Positions 1-11,264 of a DNA stretch of 64,000 nt are shown piece after piece. Each line of letters starts with the position of its first letter. The stretch's first letter is position 1. Location of the stretch: assembly GCF_958298935.1 (NCBI RefSeq), contig NC_084937.1, positions 24,003,568-24,067,567 of the forward strand, written 5' to 3'. The notes under the pieces are model-generated. The model searched no databases and was not told the origin of the DNA. It saw only the letters and a program-made list of their open reading frames with translations. A program made the translations under genes and the position numbers. The stretch comes from Phragmites australis (lineage: Eukaryota > Streptophyta > Magnoliopsida > Poales > Poaceae).

Positions 1-803
1 ATTGACGGCATCAAGCAGCTCACGGGAAACAAGTTCCCCTCTTGCAAAGAGAAAGTTACAGTGTCCTTGGCATTCTAACCTAGACAATGCACTCAGGATT
101 GATGCTCCCACTGCTCTCGTTGTTGGTGTGAAGAATTACGATTAACTTAAGAAAATTTATGAGACGATTGCCAAAAAGTGGGAGTGGTCAAACCGTATAT
201 CCTTAATGATTATGAAGTGTTCTATCTCAATTGGGATAAAGGGTGGCAATCCCCGACTATGATAATGCTAAGAAATATTTGACATCCGTAAAGGAGCAAT
301 TCAAATGCTCCTCTGAGGTTTATACCAATACCTTAATTCAGAGACTCTTGACTACTAAGTATGATGGGTTAGAAAGAATAAAAGAGTACATTATGATGAT
401 GATAGACATGGCTAGCAAGCTCGAGGGCGTGGACATAGAAATCTTTGAGGATTTTCTTGTCTGTTTCATTATGACCTTTATACCTCTTGAGTTTACTCAA
501 TTTAAGATCAATTACAACACTCAGAAGGAGAAGTGGATCATGAGCGACTTAATCGCAATGAGTGTCCAAGAGGAGGAGAGGCTAAGGACAGAAAAGAAAG
601 ATTATGTGCATCATGTTAGCGGCCCCACCAAGAGGAAATTCCAAGGGGCTATAAATCTAAGAAGAAGTTGTATTTCTCCTCTAAGTTTGACAAGTCATAG
701 CACAAGGTGCCTGAGGCACCTGCTCCTTCTGCTCCTGCTACTAAAGAAACATCAAGTGGGGATGAATGGCACTTCTGCCACAAGAAATGACACTACCAGA
801 TAG
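1..803 (+). pseudogene. copia gag polyprotein fragment
   Basis: Translation in shifting frames gives a copia-type Gag (UBN2/gag-polypeptide family). It starts inside the N-terminal part (IDGIKQLTGNKFPS) and runs through the helical core. The longest open stretch is 243-803, with the typical features of a RTEKKDYVHHV-like hinge and a Lys-rich tail. A zinc-knuckle-like segment with WHFCHKK, HYQ and DC lies near 768-812 and contains a stop. Gag would form the virus-like particle. Frame changes near 130-243, and stops after 803, show it is dead. The protease motif LIDSGAT follows at about 902-922. Confidence 0.8.
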
Positions 804-937
804 ACTGTCTTGGTTTCCTAAAGTATCTCGAAAGAAAGGGTAATGATTTAGTAACATTCATTGATGAATCTCTTTACAATGATTTTCTCGTAATTTCTAG
901 TTGATTGACTCAGGTGCAACTGTGCGCATTACCTACT

Positions 938-3015
938 GAAGGGATTGATGACGTCCTAAGAAAGGGGAGAGAGGGGGTAAATTAGGACAATTAAAACTAT
1001 TCGGCTCCAAAAAAAATTACAAGATAAACCTATATTAATTTCTATCTAAATGTGCTCTAGGTTCCTCTAATATGTCTATTCTACCATTCAAATTTGCAAC
1101 CTATAGTCAATCCTATCAAACTACTCCATGAAGGTAAATATGCAAGGATAGATTACAAATAGTAAATGCGGAAACATAAAGATGGTAGAGAGAGCAAACT
1201 CGACAAAAGAGATTTTTATCCCATGCTACCGATGGTATAAATGCCACTCCAAGTCCATATTGGAGCAACCACCTAGGCTATAGCTCCCGGATGGCACTCG
1301 ATCACGACCCTTGGGCTAGCTACACCTCAAGTAGGTCGAGCCGCCAAGCCACCAAGGCAAGATCTCACCATAAGCCTCTCTTCCAGTCATTTGTCGCCGT
1401 CTTCACTTTGGAGCTTGATCCACCAATGTAAGTGTATCCATGTCCTCGTACAAGAGTCTTACCGCTATTCCACACCAAGTCGAATGGTCAACAAAAGCCA
1501 CCAAAGCCCAAGGTGCCAGCAAGTCACCAAGACTCTAAGATGCAGACGTACCACTTAGTACAAGCTAAGATCACTCATTGATTCTCTCTAGGCATCAACA
1601 ATTAGCAACAACTCTTTCTAGGCCTATTAGCACTACTCACTTTCTAATCATGTGCTTAATTACCTTGGATGATCACTTTAAGTATTTTGGTGACTTGAAT
1701 ATCTTCTCAAGTGTATATGAGCTTATCTGGACTCTAGCACACTCAAATGGCTGAGTGAGGGGTATTTATAGCCCCAACCCTATGAACTAGACATTACTCC
1801 AATGACTCAAATAAATTGTGAACACCAGATGATCCGGTATCAACATCAATACCCACATCGGACCATCCAATATGTATAGCAGTACAAACTAGTTGTTGGA
1901 AGTCCACTCAAATCCATTGGTGAACACCGATTTTTCTGGTGTATACTTCAACTCCATCACCAGACTATCCGGTATGTAGATTTGAGCCTGGTCGAGCCAC
2001 TTCTTCTCCTAAAATGCTCTGGTAAAGTATCAGGTGCATACTCCTTCTGAGCACCGGACCATCCAGTGTGTACAAATCTTCTGCACTGAAAAATTCCTGT
2101 TACAATATGCTTCGGTGAAACCTCTAGTGTGCACAACGCTCCAACACCGAACCATCCAATTTGTTCAAAATTATTTCTCTAAAGATCTGCACTTCTCTTG
2201 TGAAATGCTCTGTTGTGCACACTTGCTAAGCACCAGACCATTCAATGTGTTTTTCATTTCCTCCTATGAGCTAAAAAATATTCTGGTGTGTTCAACAATC
2301 ATAGCACCGGACCTTCCGGTGAGTGCATTACACCAGATGATCTCGTGTCAATAGCAACAGCAACATCGGATCATCCGATGTGTACAACAGTAGAAACTAG
2401 CTATTGGAACTCCACTCAAATCCATTTGTGGACACTGGATATTCCATTGTATACTTCAACTCTATCACCGAACTATCCGATGTATAGACTTAAGCCTGAC
2501 CGAGCCACTTCTTCTCCTAGAAAATGCTTCGGTGAAGCATCTGATGCATACTCCTTCTGAGCACCGGACCATCTAGTGTGTACAAATCTTCTGTACTAAA
2601 AAATCCCTCCTACAAAATGCTCCGGTGAAGCCTCCTGTGTGCACAACACTCCAACACCAAACTATCCGGTGTGTTCAAAATCATTTCTCTAAAGATCTGC
2701 ATTTCTCTTGTGAAATGCTTCGGTGTGCACACTTGCTAAGCACCGGACCATCCGATGTGTTCTTTATTTTCTCCTATGAGCTAAAAAATACTCTGGTGTG
2801 TTCAACAATCAGAGCACCAGATCTTCCAGTGAGTGTATTTTTCTGAGACTTATCCAATTCAATCAATCTTTGTCCTGACTGCGATGACCTCTTTATATAT
2901 TACGTCCATGAGACCTACTAAGGCATAAACTTGACAAACATATTAGTCCTATTGACTATGTTGCCATTAATCACTAAAATCATATGACACGTCCTAAAAG
3001 GGCCATGTTAGCTAC
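938..3015 (+). repeat. CCGGTG-palindrome interspersed repeat nested in the copia element
   Basis: The copia reading stops after the protease motif and resumes near 3023. The DNA between starts with a head (GTCCTAAG, then GGGGTAAATTAGGAC at 977-993) that recurs near 35350. It continues with the same sequence as 35338-36779. From about 1815 to 2860 it holds many diverged palindromes of the form CACCGGA-N4-TCCGGTG. It is bounded by ACCTACT at 931-937 and again at 3016-3022, which may be a target duplication. A second near-direct repeat, ACGTCCTAA, sits just inside both ends (near 950 and 2989). No transposase and no clear terminal inverted repeats were seen. The family is common in grass genomes but I cannot name it. 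Confidence 0.65.
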
Positions 3016-3099
3016 ACCTACTCATTACAAGGATTCCTTACCGTGAGAGTACTAAGAAGGGGGAGCAAAGTCTTAGAGTTGAAAACAGAAAGGAAGCTA

Positions 3100-3545
3100 A
3101 AGTTGAAGCTATCAGATCACTTCTCTTAGTTCTAAATAGTGACTTCACTATTCGACTTAATAATGTAGTTTCTGTTCCTACCATGAGGGGAACCTCTTTT
3201 TAGTTTCTACACTACATGATGATGGATTTAAATGTAATTTCGAAAATAATAAGTGATTCTTAAGGTTAATTCCAATATTATTGATCATGCTATCAGACAA
3301 GACAAATTTTACATACTTCCTCTGAATGAATCATTTGTATGTTTGAATGTATGTGATGTAAGCCATAAGAGAAAGAGAAGTTCAAATAATAAGACTTCTT
3401 CGAAACCATGGCATTGTTGTTTGGGCCATATTTCAAGGGGGAGAATGAAGTGTGTCATTAAAGAAGAGATTCTCCATTATTGCATAATTAGACTTGTTTC
3501 TCTGACTCTGACCATTGTATAGATTGCAATAAAGAAAAATATGCA
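3100..3545 (+). pseudogene. copia GAG-pre-integrase domain fragment
   Basis: Between about 3120 and 3250 the translation reads as the linker after the protease (LNNVVSVPTMRG). Next comes an open stretch at 3253-3522 that includes DKFYILPLNES and WHCCLGHISRGRMK. These are hallmarks of the GAG-pre-integrase zinc-binding region of copia polyproteins, with the H-x-H/C-x-C pattern near 3412-3530. Frameshifts separate the blocks. The catalytic integrase core (D,D-35-E) that should follow is absent: the sequence passes within about 50 bp into the linker before reverse transcriptase. Confidence 0.8.
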
Positions 3546-5275
3546 AAGATTGAAGGGGAGCTAGTGCCCAGAAAAATTGCCCAGAAAATTGATCTCAAGG
3601 AGAAGCAAAATTATGCTCCATCCTTGCATATCCAAGAGACTTACATTCATATGCCCCAAGTTGTTGTATCTTCAGTAAAAAATAATGTTAGTGCAACCCC
3701 TATTGAGATCTCTAAAATTTCTAATGAAGCACATGCCGATGAGCCTCAGCAGCCCCAGAAGATCCCAACTCGTATAATGAGCATTTGCCTAAGTGGCTTA
3801 ATGACATCAAGGATGAATTAAACCTTATGAGCGATAATAATATATGAGACCTAGTAGAAATTCTAGACAGAGCCAAAACATTAGGTTGTATGTGGGTCTA
3901 CAGAACCAAGCATGACTCTAAGGAAAACATCGAAAGGTTCAAAGCAAGGATCTCTCTCCAATATCAAGTAAAATATTCTTTTAGAATTATTATGAAGCTT
4001 GTGGCTCATTGTGACTTAAGCTGCATTATATGGGCGTGAAGACATCATTCCTTAATGGTGACTTGAAAGAAAATATTTGCATGGCTCAAGTGGAAGGTTT
4101 TGTCATGGAATGCAAGAAACGCATGGGGTGTCGGCTTAAAAATCAATTTATGGTATAAAACAAACGTATAGGTAGTGTTATCTCAAGTTTGATAAAGTCA
4201 TAAGAAATTTTAGCTTTAAGGAAATAAAGTTGATAATTGTATTTATGTTAACTTTAAAGGGGGAAAATTCACCACCTTAGTTCTTTATGTGGATGATATC
4301 TTATTGGCCAGCAGCGATAAAGATATGCTGCTTAAGATCAAGAGATTTCTTTCCTCTAAATTAAGGATATGTTGTTTGAGACCAAGAGATTTCTTTCTCT
4401 AAATTTTGACATGAAAGATCTCTATGAAGCTTCTTACGTTCTTGGCATTGAGATTCACCAAGATATGTCCAAATGAGTAGTACCATTGTCTCAAAAGGCA
4501 TACATTTATAGAGTATTGAAGAAATACAATAAGCATAAGTGCTCTGTCTCGCCTACTTCTATTGTTAAGGGCGATAAGTTTGGGATATTTCAATGTTCGA
4601 GGAACCAATATGAGACTGATCTGATAAAGCCAAATCCTTATGCTTCAGTTATCAGAAGCATTATGTATGCTCAATTATGTACACACCCTGATTTAGCTTT
4701 CATAATTGGGATGCTTGGAAGATATAAGTTAAATCTAAGATCGGACCACTGGAAAGCCGTTAAGAAAGTCATTTGCTATTTACAAGACACTAAGCACTAC
4801 ACGATCATATTTAGAAAATTTGATAACCTTAAAGTTGTTGGTTATTCAGATGCAGACTTTGCGAGGTGTGTAGATACTAAGAAATCCGCGACATGTTATA
4901 TTCTCACTTACGTCATCATCAATGATGCATGCTAAGTTTATAACATGTTATGAGGCTACTAGCTAGGCTATATGGCTAACAAACTTTATCTCAGGATTAA
5001 GAGTGATAGACAGCATTTCAAAACCACTTACGTTATACTACGATAATCAACACACGGTTTTCTATACGAGTAACAACAAGTCAAGAGGTGATACAAAACA
5101 CATCAATATTAAATATCATGTTGTAAAAGGTATAATCCAGAATCAAACCATCAGTATCGAGCATATAAGCACTAAATCAATGTTTGCAGATCTGCTAACT
5201 AAAAGCTTACCACCCTATATTTTTTGTGGTCATGTTGTTGACATGGGGTTATTGAAAGCCTATGATTATGGATAA
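3546..5275 (+). pseudogene. copia reverse transcriptase-RNase H remnant
   Basis: The linker at 3564-3821 is followed by the RT start (CMWVYRTKHDSK near 3888). The catalytic YVDD box reads VLYVDDIL near 4281. The RT thumb (LSQKAYIYRVLKKYNKHKCS) starts near 4486. RNase H has YSDADF near 4846 and HINIKYH with the SIEHISTK block at 5100-5180. Reverse transcriptase and RNase H would copy the element RNA. Several stops and frameshifts interrupt it, and a 44-bp-offset duplication disrupts 4321-4406. Start and end are approximate. Confidence 0.85.
4321..4406 (+). repeat. Short tandem duplication inside the RT remnant
   Basis: A block beginning GATATGCTG at 4322 is repeated beginning GATATGTTG at 4366. 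Both copies contain AAGAGATTTCTTT and end in CTCTAAATT, 44 bp apart. The copy breaks the reverse transcriptase frame just after the YVDD box. Confidence 0.8.
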
Positions 5276-5445
5276 GAGGACTATAATGCAAACCATCTCC
5301 TATTAAGAATGACGATTTTTCATTTCAAGATGAAATAGTGAATTATAGGAACTAAGGTTTCAGTGGAATTTCATTAGCCGTTGCAACTCTTTGATTTGGT
5401 GTGTTGTTTTGTTAAAAGCGGACTTATGATGTTAGCCTTATGATC

Positions 5446-5456
5446 AAGGGAAAGAA
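5446..5456 (+). other. Polypurine tract of the copia element
   Basis: An all-purine run AAGGGAAAGAA ends directly at the TG that opens the 3' LTR. This is the expected plus-strand priming site for LTR retrotransposon replication. Confidence 0.75.
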
Positions 5457-7056
5457 TGTTAGAGTTAATCTCAGTCTAACATGCTAACAAAACCAAGAGA
5501 GATACGGGGTGCATGGGCCACCTAGCGTTGTGATAGGTGGCGCAACCAACCAATGATGGTTGTGATCCCTTTTTGTGATGCGTCTATTGATGAGCCCATG
5601 GCTCCCCAAAATATTTCAACTAGTATCTCAGCGAATAACTATAAGGGTTCGATTGTTTCAGCTGGTAATAATCTGAAAAATCCTTCGTCTATTCTGCTTG
5701 GTGAATTTTATTGAAGCATGGCGTGAAGGTGAAGGAGAAAAGTCTAGTTGCTGCTCCTAGTGTTTTGCCGAGCAAGTTGATATTTAATGAATTAATCTGC
5801 TCGAGAGAGAGAAGAGAAGAGGAAACTAATAAAATATATTTGTATTGGCTCTATGGAGGTTGAGGTCAAGGAGGAGGCCCCAAGTTGATATACTAGGCGG
5901 CATGATTCAGAATCTAATCGACCACGATTATTTTTGCTAGCTTCATTTGCACAGTAACCGTATTATTTTATTACTTCTTATGTGAGTGTAATTAGTCAAG
6001 TCTTTTCTATATACGTAATCTGGTCTGGTTCATGGTGCCTGCGTGCACTTGTGTTAGACTCGGATTGGTGTCTACGTGCACAAGAGATGGGTGAGTCATG
6101 TTTTGCTGGTTACGGTCGAGTCTGACTTCATCGTGCTGGTCGAGTCCGAGACTGGTTTAGTGTTCGTCGAGTCTAGGACATGTGTGCCATATATGTTTAG
6201 GGTTAACACTCTTTGTAATCAGATTTAAATTATCGTGTGTTTTTGGTCGAGGGTTTCCTCTGAAGAACAAACAAGATAGTGATACCCATCTTGAGTACTC
6301 TGTTGATCCTTCACTGGATTGTTTAAGTGTGCGATCAGGCTTTTGTGTCTTGAGTGCATGTTTGATCGCTGCGTGGATCCCCTCTTCTGATCATGTGTTG
6401 CTACTCACGGGTGGAAGAACTCATCTAGGGTCTGGATTGCTATCTGAGTAAGCTGATCCATTCATCCATCTTTTCTACTGCTGGCATTGATATATTTTGG
6501 TGCATGTGGACGCTAGTACAAATCAATCTGGTAGTAATGTTTGCTCTTGTGCTTATGGCTGCTAGGGTTTGTTGCTTGCTGTCCAGTTGGGACAAAACTC
6601 AGAGATCACTTGTGTTTATCATTTAGTACCGTGAAAGATTAGAACAAAATCGAGCATCGAAGGCGTGTGCTCATCACCTATAAATATAAAGGGGAGCTAG
6701 CACCTCACGTATGATTGATTCCCGTGAGGTTTAGCCTCTCCTGCACACACCCAGACGTGATCCACCTAATCATCAGGGGCAAGCAGCGAAGCGAAGGCCA
6801 TCGCCAACGCTGATCATGACTACACCTCGATGACCCTACACGCTACATCAACCTCTCCCTCAACACCGACAACCACCGCATGCGGGATCGCCTTCGCCAA
6901 CCCATCTGCAACATCTATATCAGCTCGAACGTCTACATCACGATTCAACCTGATGGCATCATCCGGATCCAGTAAGTCGTCACACTTGCTCTAATAATGA
7001 GTGTTTGATCCTAGAGCTAGTCTTTACATTGATTAGAAAGGGAATTAGATCTAACA
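5457..7056 (+). repeat. 3' LTR of the copia element (about 1.6 kb)
   Basis: The LTR begins TGTTAGA right after the polypurine tract. TCTAACA at 7050-7056 is its exact inverted complement and makes the best 3' end. A TATA box at 6679-6690 fits a U3/R boundary inside it. The 5' LTR lies outside the window, so the right end rests only on the 7-bp inverted match. Confidence 0.7.
6679..6690 (+). promoter_or_regulatory. TATA box of the copia LTR promoter
   Basis: CTATAAATATAA sits about 370 bp before the proposed LTR end. It is the only strong TATA element in the LTR and would drive transcription of the element or of DNA to its right. Confidence 0.55.
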
Positions 7057-7608
7057 CAGACCTCCGTAGGAAATGGACTAGTCTAGCTAGCACTCTACGG
7101 AGACGGAGGTACAACTCACAAATTCTTAGCACTATATGTTTCCATGATTTTCAGATCTGCATGAATCTTAAAGCACAATTCGTGGTAGCTGACATTTACT
7201 ACTAACCCTTTGATGATTTTAAGATATGCAAGACTCAAGATTTTCAAAGGAATTTTGAAGAAGTTTCATTGGAAAATGAGGCCTTTCTTCCGGTAAAAGC
7301 CTAAAAGGTCACTTCGTGAAACCTCCGCGGTGCAAATTGATGCATCTGCAAAAGAATGCTTCATCCATCCATGAATCTGTTCCAGAGTGGATCTATGGAG
7401 TAGAGCATAAAACTGGAGCGAAGTCATGCACCTCTGCCATACAGGGCCATGGTACGGATCTAACCGTGGAAGTCTATAGTCATGTTGCACTCAGATCCAA
7501 CGTACAACAATCTGAGCAGGCAAACGATGGGTATCGATAAGACTCTAATAGTCAATGAACAGCCCAACAACGACCATCCAAAGTCTTCCCCGTTCCCTGT
7601 CGTATGGC
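7057..7608. other. Intergenic, upstream of the MIZ1-like gene
   Basis: Low-complexity unique DNA between the copia LTR end and the TATA box of the next gene. No convincing gene was seen; it should contain the proximal promoter of the downstream gene. Confidence 0.5.
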
Positions 7609-7615
7609 TATATAT
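7609..7615 (+). promoter_or_regulatory. Probable TATA box of the MIZ1-like gene
   Basis: TATATAT within GGCTATATATCCACG lies 72 bp before the ATG at 7687. This spacing gives a 5' leader of about 45 nt and argues against use of the upstream in-frame ATG at 7555. Confidence 0.55.
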
Positions 7616-7686
7616 CCACGCGAGAGGCCCCTTTGCTTAGGAGAAAAGCATCACTGCGTTGCACCAACTCGATCTCAGTCTCGCCA

Positions 7687-8427
7687 ATGCCGTCTTTCAT
7701 CGACGGCCCCACTTTCCGGTCGCTGCTCCGGCCGTCCACCAATGGACGCCGGACGAAGATCTCGGACAGCGGCGGCGGCGGCGGGGGCGGGGGCGGGCTC
7801 TTTAGGATGTTCAAGCTCATGCCCATGCTATCGTCCGGGTGCAAGATGGTGGCGCTGCTCGGCCGGCACAACAAGGCCCTCCTGGCAGACCACGCCACGA
7901 CGGTGACTCTGTTCGGGCACCGGCGCGGCCGCGTGAGCCTGGCCATCCATGAGGACACGCGCGCGCCGCCGCTGTTCCTCATCGAGCTTCCCATGCTGAC
8001 GAGCGCGCTGCACAGGGAGATCTCGTCCGGGGTGGTCAAGCTGGCGCTCGAGAGCGACACCCGCAGCGCGCGCCGCCGGCTCGTGGAGGAGTACGTCTGG
8101 GCCGTCTACTGCAACGGCCGCAAGGCCGGCTACGCCATCCGCCGGAAGGAGGCCTCCGACGACGAGCGCCACGTGCTGCGCCTGCTGCGCGGCGTGTCCA
8201 TGGGCGCCGGCGTGCTGCCGGCGGCGCCCGAGAAGGAGGGCGGCTTGCCATCGGGGCCCGACGGCGAGCTCACGTACGTGCGCGCCCGCGTCGAGCGCGT
8301 CGTCGGGTCCAAGGACTCAGAGGCCTTCTACATGATCAACCCCGAGGAGGGTGGCAACGGTGGCGACAGTGGCACCGGAGGTGGCGGCACACCGGAGCTG
8401 AGCATTTTCCTAGTAAGGATGAAATGA
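7687..8427 (+). CDS. MIZU-KUSSEI1-like protein (DUF617 family)
   Basis: A 246-residue single-exon protein. The DUF617/MIZ1 domain covers about residues 52-244. It begins at CKMVALLGR and continues with VTLFGHRRGRVSLAI, SSGVVKLALES, EEYVWAVYCNGRKAGYAIRR, VSMGAGVLP, YVRARVERVVGSKDSEAFYM and the terminal PELSIFLVR, all hallmark blocks of the family. A Gly run (residues 29-37) precedes the domain. The founding member, Arabidopsis MIZ1, is needed for root hydrotropism and acts at the ER membrane. Most grass paralogs are uncharacterised. An in-frame ATG at 7555 would add 44 residues, but the TATA box at 7609 favours 7687. Odd: a Gly-rich insert (about 223-234) separates the YMINPE block from PELSIF. 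GC-rich coding use is normal for grass genes. Specific function is inference. Confidence 0.9.
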   Translation: MPSFIDGPTFRSLLRPSTNGRRTKISDSGGGGGGGGGLFRMFKLMPMLSSGCKMVALLGRHNKALLADHATTVTLFGHRRGRVSLAIHEDTRAPPLFLIELPMLTSALHREISSGVVKLALESDTRSARRRLVEEYVWAVYCNGRKAGYAIRRKEASDDERHVLRLLRGVSMGAGVLPAAPEKEGGLPSGPDGELTYVRARVERVVGSKDSEAFYMINPEEGGNGGDSGTGGGGTPELSIFLVRMK

Positions 8428-9887
8428 GCAAACCATGTTACCACACATACATACTTATGAATCTGAACATATACACACGCTCCTGTTGCACAGAGCTGAG
8501 GTGTTTGATGAAATTATTTGTCAATAGATCGAGGGTGTGTATAATTTGTAAGCTAGATATGTATCACCAATTTACCATATTTTTAGGTAGTTGTTTTTGA
8601 ATCATATAGGATCCACATGTCATAGACACTGCCAGACGATATACCTAGGATTGATAATTTAGCCTGTTGGCATACGAGGAATTATCCCTAATGGTAACTT
8701 ATAAACTTTTAGAATGTCCATCGTTTCCCTTCCTCAAGAAAATAAGTTGTTGTACTAGCGAATTTGGATTAAGTCTCTTGTGATGACAAACCAAAGTGTT
8801 AGGTTAGGATGTATCTTGTGATGGACCATGTACGTACGTACGATAATAATTTCACTTCAAGTGATGCATGTGCAAGCTAGTAGCTAGGCACGGTGGTCAT
8901 AAGTTTGGAATAATACTCTCGTTTTCCATCTTTCTTATCATAGCATTAAGCTAGGCTCCCTTTGGAAAACAAAATTCTAAAAAAGAATTAAGGTATATCA
9001 GGAGTGGACGTTTCATATAAATATAGAGTACATCTGTGTTTATTTCTTGGCGAAATTCATTTGCAAACAATACATACCTGAAATTGTTAAGGAATCTCAG
9101 TTCACTCATCAGTAGTCACCAAAAATATGTTCTATTTCTTTTCTTTTCTTTTCTTCTCTGGTCTGTTTTTTGGAGCGAAAGTGTATAGTGACCACTCACC
9201 ACCAAGCAGATTCAAGTTTCAGAGGACAGCAGACTAGAATTCTGGCCCATACAAAGGCATGAAATTTCCATAGATTTACCACTAGTGTGAACACTGATTA
9301 AAAAGGACATTTTGCTCTCCACACTAGCTACAAGATATCCAAACTTCCTTGAGTGTTTTTTTTTTCGAATGGCCAGCGATTATTGATCTTCTTTAGAATT
9401 TTTTTTTTCAAATGGCCGAGGGTATTCTAGTGTCATTTGGATGTTTCCCGGGTATGAAAACAAAATAGCAACAAAAAAAACCATCGACTAGTAATTCCCA
9501 ACAGGACTATATCGTACGTATGGAAAAAGATGTATACCAAAGTTTACTAAACCGTCGGCCATTCGAGAAAAACACTCGGGGAATAATGATTACTTGTAGT
9601 GCCATGGATATACAAATCAGTAGCTGAGAAGATAAGAGTACCATGAATCTTATAAACACCTCGCTGAAGGGAACAAGCTAGAAAGACAGGTGATCCTGCT
9701 TCACCAGCCAAAGGCTTCGATTCTTAATTTGTGCCTTTTTATCTGAAAGGCCGGCCGACGTGTTAGCACTTAGCATTGCTTGGAATATGTGAAGGCATAC
9801 CGCATGCCGGGTAGAAACTTCCTCTCCCGATGCCAGACGCGCGCGCCATGCAATTTACAAGTTACAAAGCAGCGTCAGAACGATACA
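8428..9887. other. Intergenic, 3' flank of the MIZ1-like gene
   Basis: AT-rich DNA without a convincing ORF. It holds a TTTTC microsatellite near 9130-9160. A short duplicated block (poly-T followed by CGAATGGCC / CAAATGGCC) occurs near 9350 and 9400. The gene's 3' UTR must lie at the start. Confidence 0.5.
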
Positions 9888-10125
9888 AATTTTTTCTAAT
9901 ATTACTTTTTTATGGATATTAAAAAATAATACCAAAAATAAAAAAACAAAAATAATACCTATTCGTCTACCAGTTTGGCGAAAATAGGTGACGTCTCCCC
10001 GACGGCAGGTTAAGGGACTCTGGTGGTAGTTTCAAAGCTATTTTCGCTAAACTGTTAGACGAAAACTAATTATTGTTAAATCGTAGACGGAAAATTAATT
10101 TTTGCCAAACGATAGCCGAAAACTC
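9888..10125 (+). repeat. Left terminal inverted repeat of the MULE
   Basis: Reverse complement of 14300-14594 with small gaps. It contains AATAGGTGACGT, a GGCAG segment, and repeated CGAAAA / GCCAAAC motifs spaced roughly 45 bp apart. Confidence 0.8.
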
Positions 10126-11264
10126 TGTGCCCCCTGTGACTCCTCACCCCCTGCGTCCGCACCCATGAACTCCATCTCATTTCGCTGTCCAGGCGTGACC
10201 GCGCGAGCACAGAGGAGAAGAGAGAAGAGAGAAGAGGAAGAAGGGAGGAGGGAGAAGGAGGAGAAGGGAGGAGGAGGAAGGAGGAGGGGAGGAGAAAGAA
10301 GAAAAGTAAGGTAATTTTTTTTAATTTTGTTTTTAGATGTATGTCTATTGCTTTATCTATATATAGATTTAATTAGGGATTAGAAAAATAATTTTTTTCT
10401 TTGTAAATGTTGATTTTAGGTACACATCTTTGTATTAGGTTATTTTGAGTATTAGGTTAAGAAAATAAAATATATGTGTGTACAAATATTAGATCTCGGT
10501 ACTCTAGTTAACATGATATATGTAGGATTATATTATTGGATTGTAATAATATATGATTTACACTAAAATATGATATTTATTGGAATGCAGCATCGAAGTA
10601 TTTATGTTAAATTTTAAAATTCAATGAACTGTGTTTGAAATTCGCAAGACACCTAATATCAAATGGTATTAATTAATAAGTTCTTGAGAATTAAATATAT
10701 TTAATTTGTTGTTGCGAGTAATATGTTTATTTAATAGTATTATCCTCGATTTAGATTTATAACTGTAATATTGATTAGATTTTAGGCAACGAAGACTATA
10801 GTACTTCACATTTTAGGACTAGAAACGGTGGGTCAATATGGCTATTACGGTAGTCAATTTTAAGTTAGCCGTATTGTATAAATATAATTTATTTCTATTT
10901 CTAATTAATAGAGACAATAAGTTGGTAATCTAATTGATATATTTTTTAGGTGACAGTTATGTTATACTCTATAAATCTTAGAGTATTCTATAGAAATTGT
11001 CAAATCCGTAATGATTCATCTGGTATTGATTTGGGTAATTTTTCATTTATCATCCTTGAGTACCCAAACCCTGAGGATGAAGGATGAAGGAAATGAAAAT
11101 GCGGTTCATCCAATACTTTCAGTTTGATCTCTAGATTTATTCTGTTACGATGCAATGCATGTGGACTAGTACGTTAAATCCAGTTTTTTGGAAGTTAAAA
11201 CCGGTGTATCAGACGGACAAGTGGTTGAAATGGTTGGAGTGGTGCAGGTGAGTTCAATATCCTG

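Larger units (their letters stand above)
1..7056 (+). mobile_element. Ty1/copia LTR retrotransposon, decayed, 5' end outside window
   Basis: Gag, protease, pre-integrase, reverse transcriptase and RNase H remnants follow in copia order on the plus strand. They end in a polypurine tract and a 3' LTR. The window opens inside gag, so the 5' LTR and primer-binding site lie to the left. Every reading frame is broken by stops and frameshifts. A 2.1 kb repeat is inserted just after the protease motif, and the integrase core is missing. The element cannot move by itself. I cannot check a target-site duplication because the left end is absent. Confidence 0.9.

Noticed and set aside
1800..2860. Regularly spaced short repeats that at first look like a CRISPR array
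   Set aside because: The units are diverged palindromes at uneven spacing inside a plant repeat family that recurs at 36240-39960; spacers also recur between copies, and there are no cas genes.
7604..8312. Overlapping open frames on both strands across the MIZ1-like gene
   Set aside because: High GC removes stops in all frames; only the frame ending at 8427 shows the DUF617 domain.
10102..10314. Open frame with an Arg/Glu-rich tail
   Set aside because: It is a translation of a purine-rich (GGA)n-like tract adjoining the MULE TIR and has no domain.
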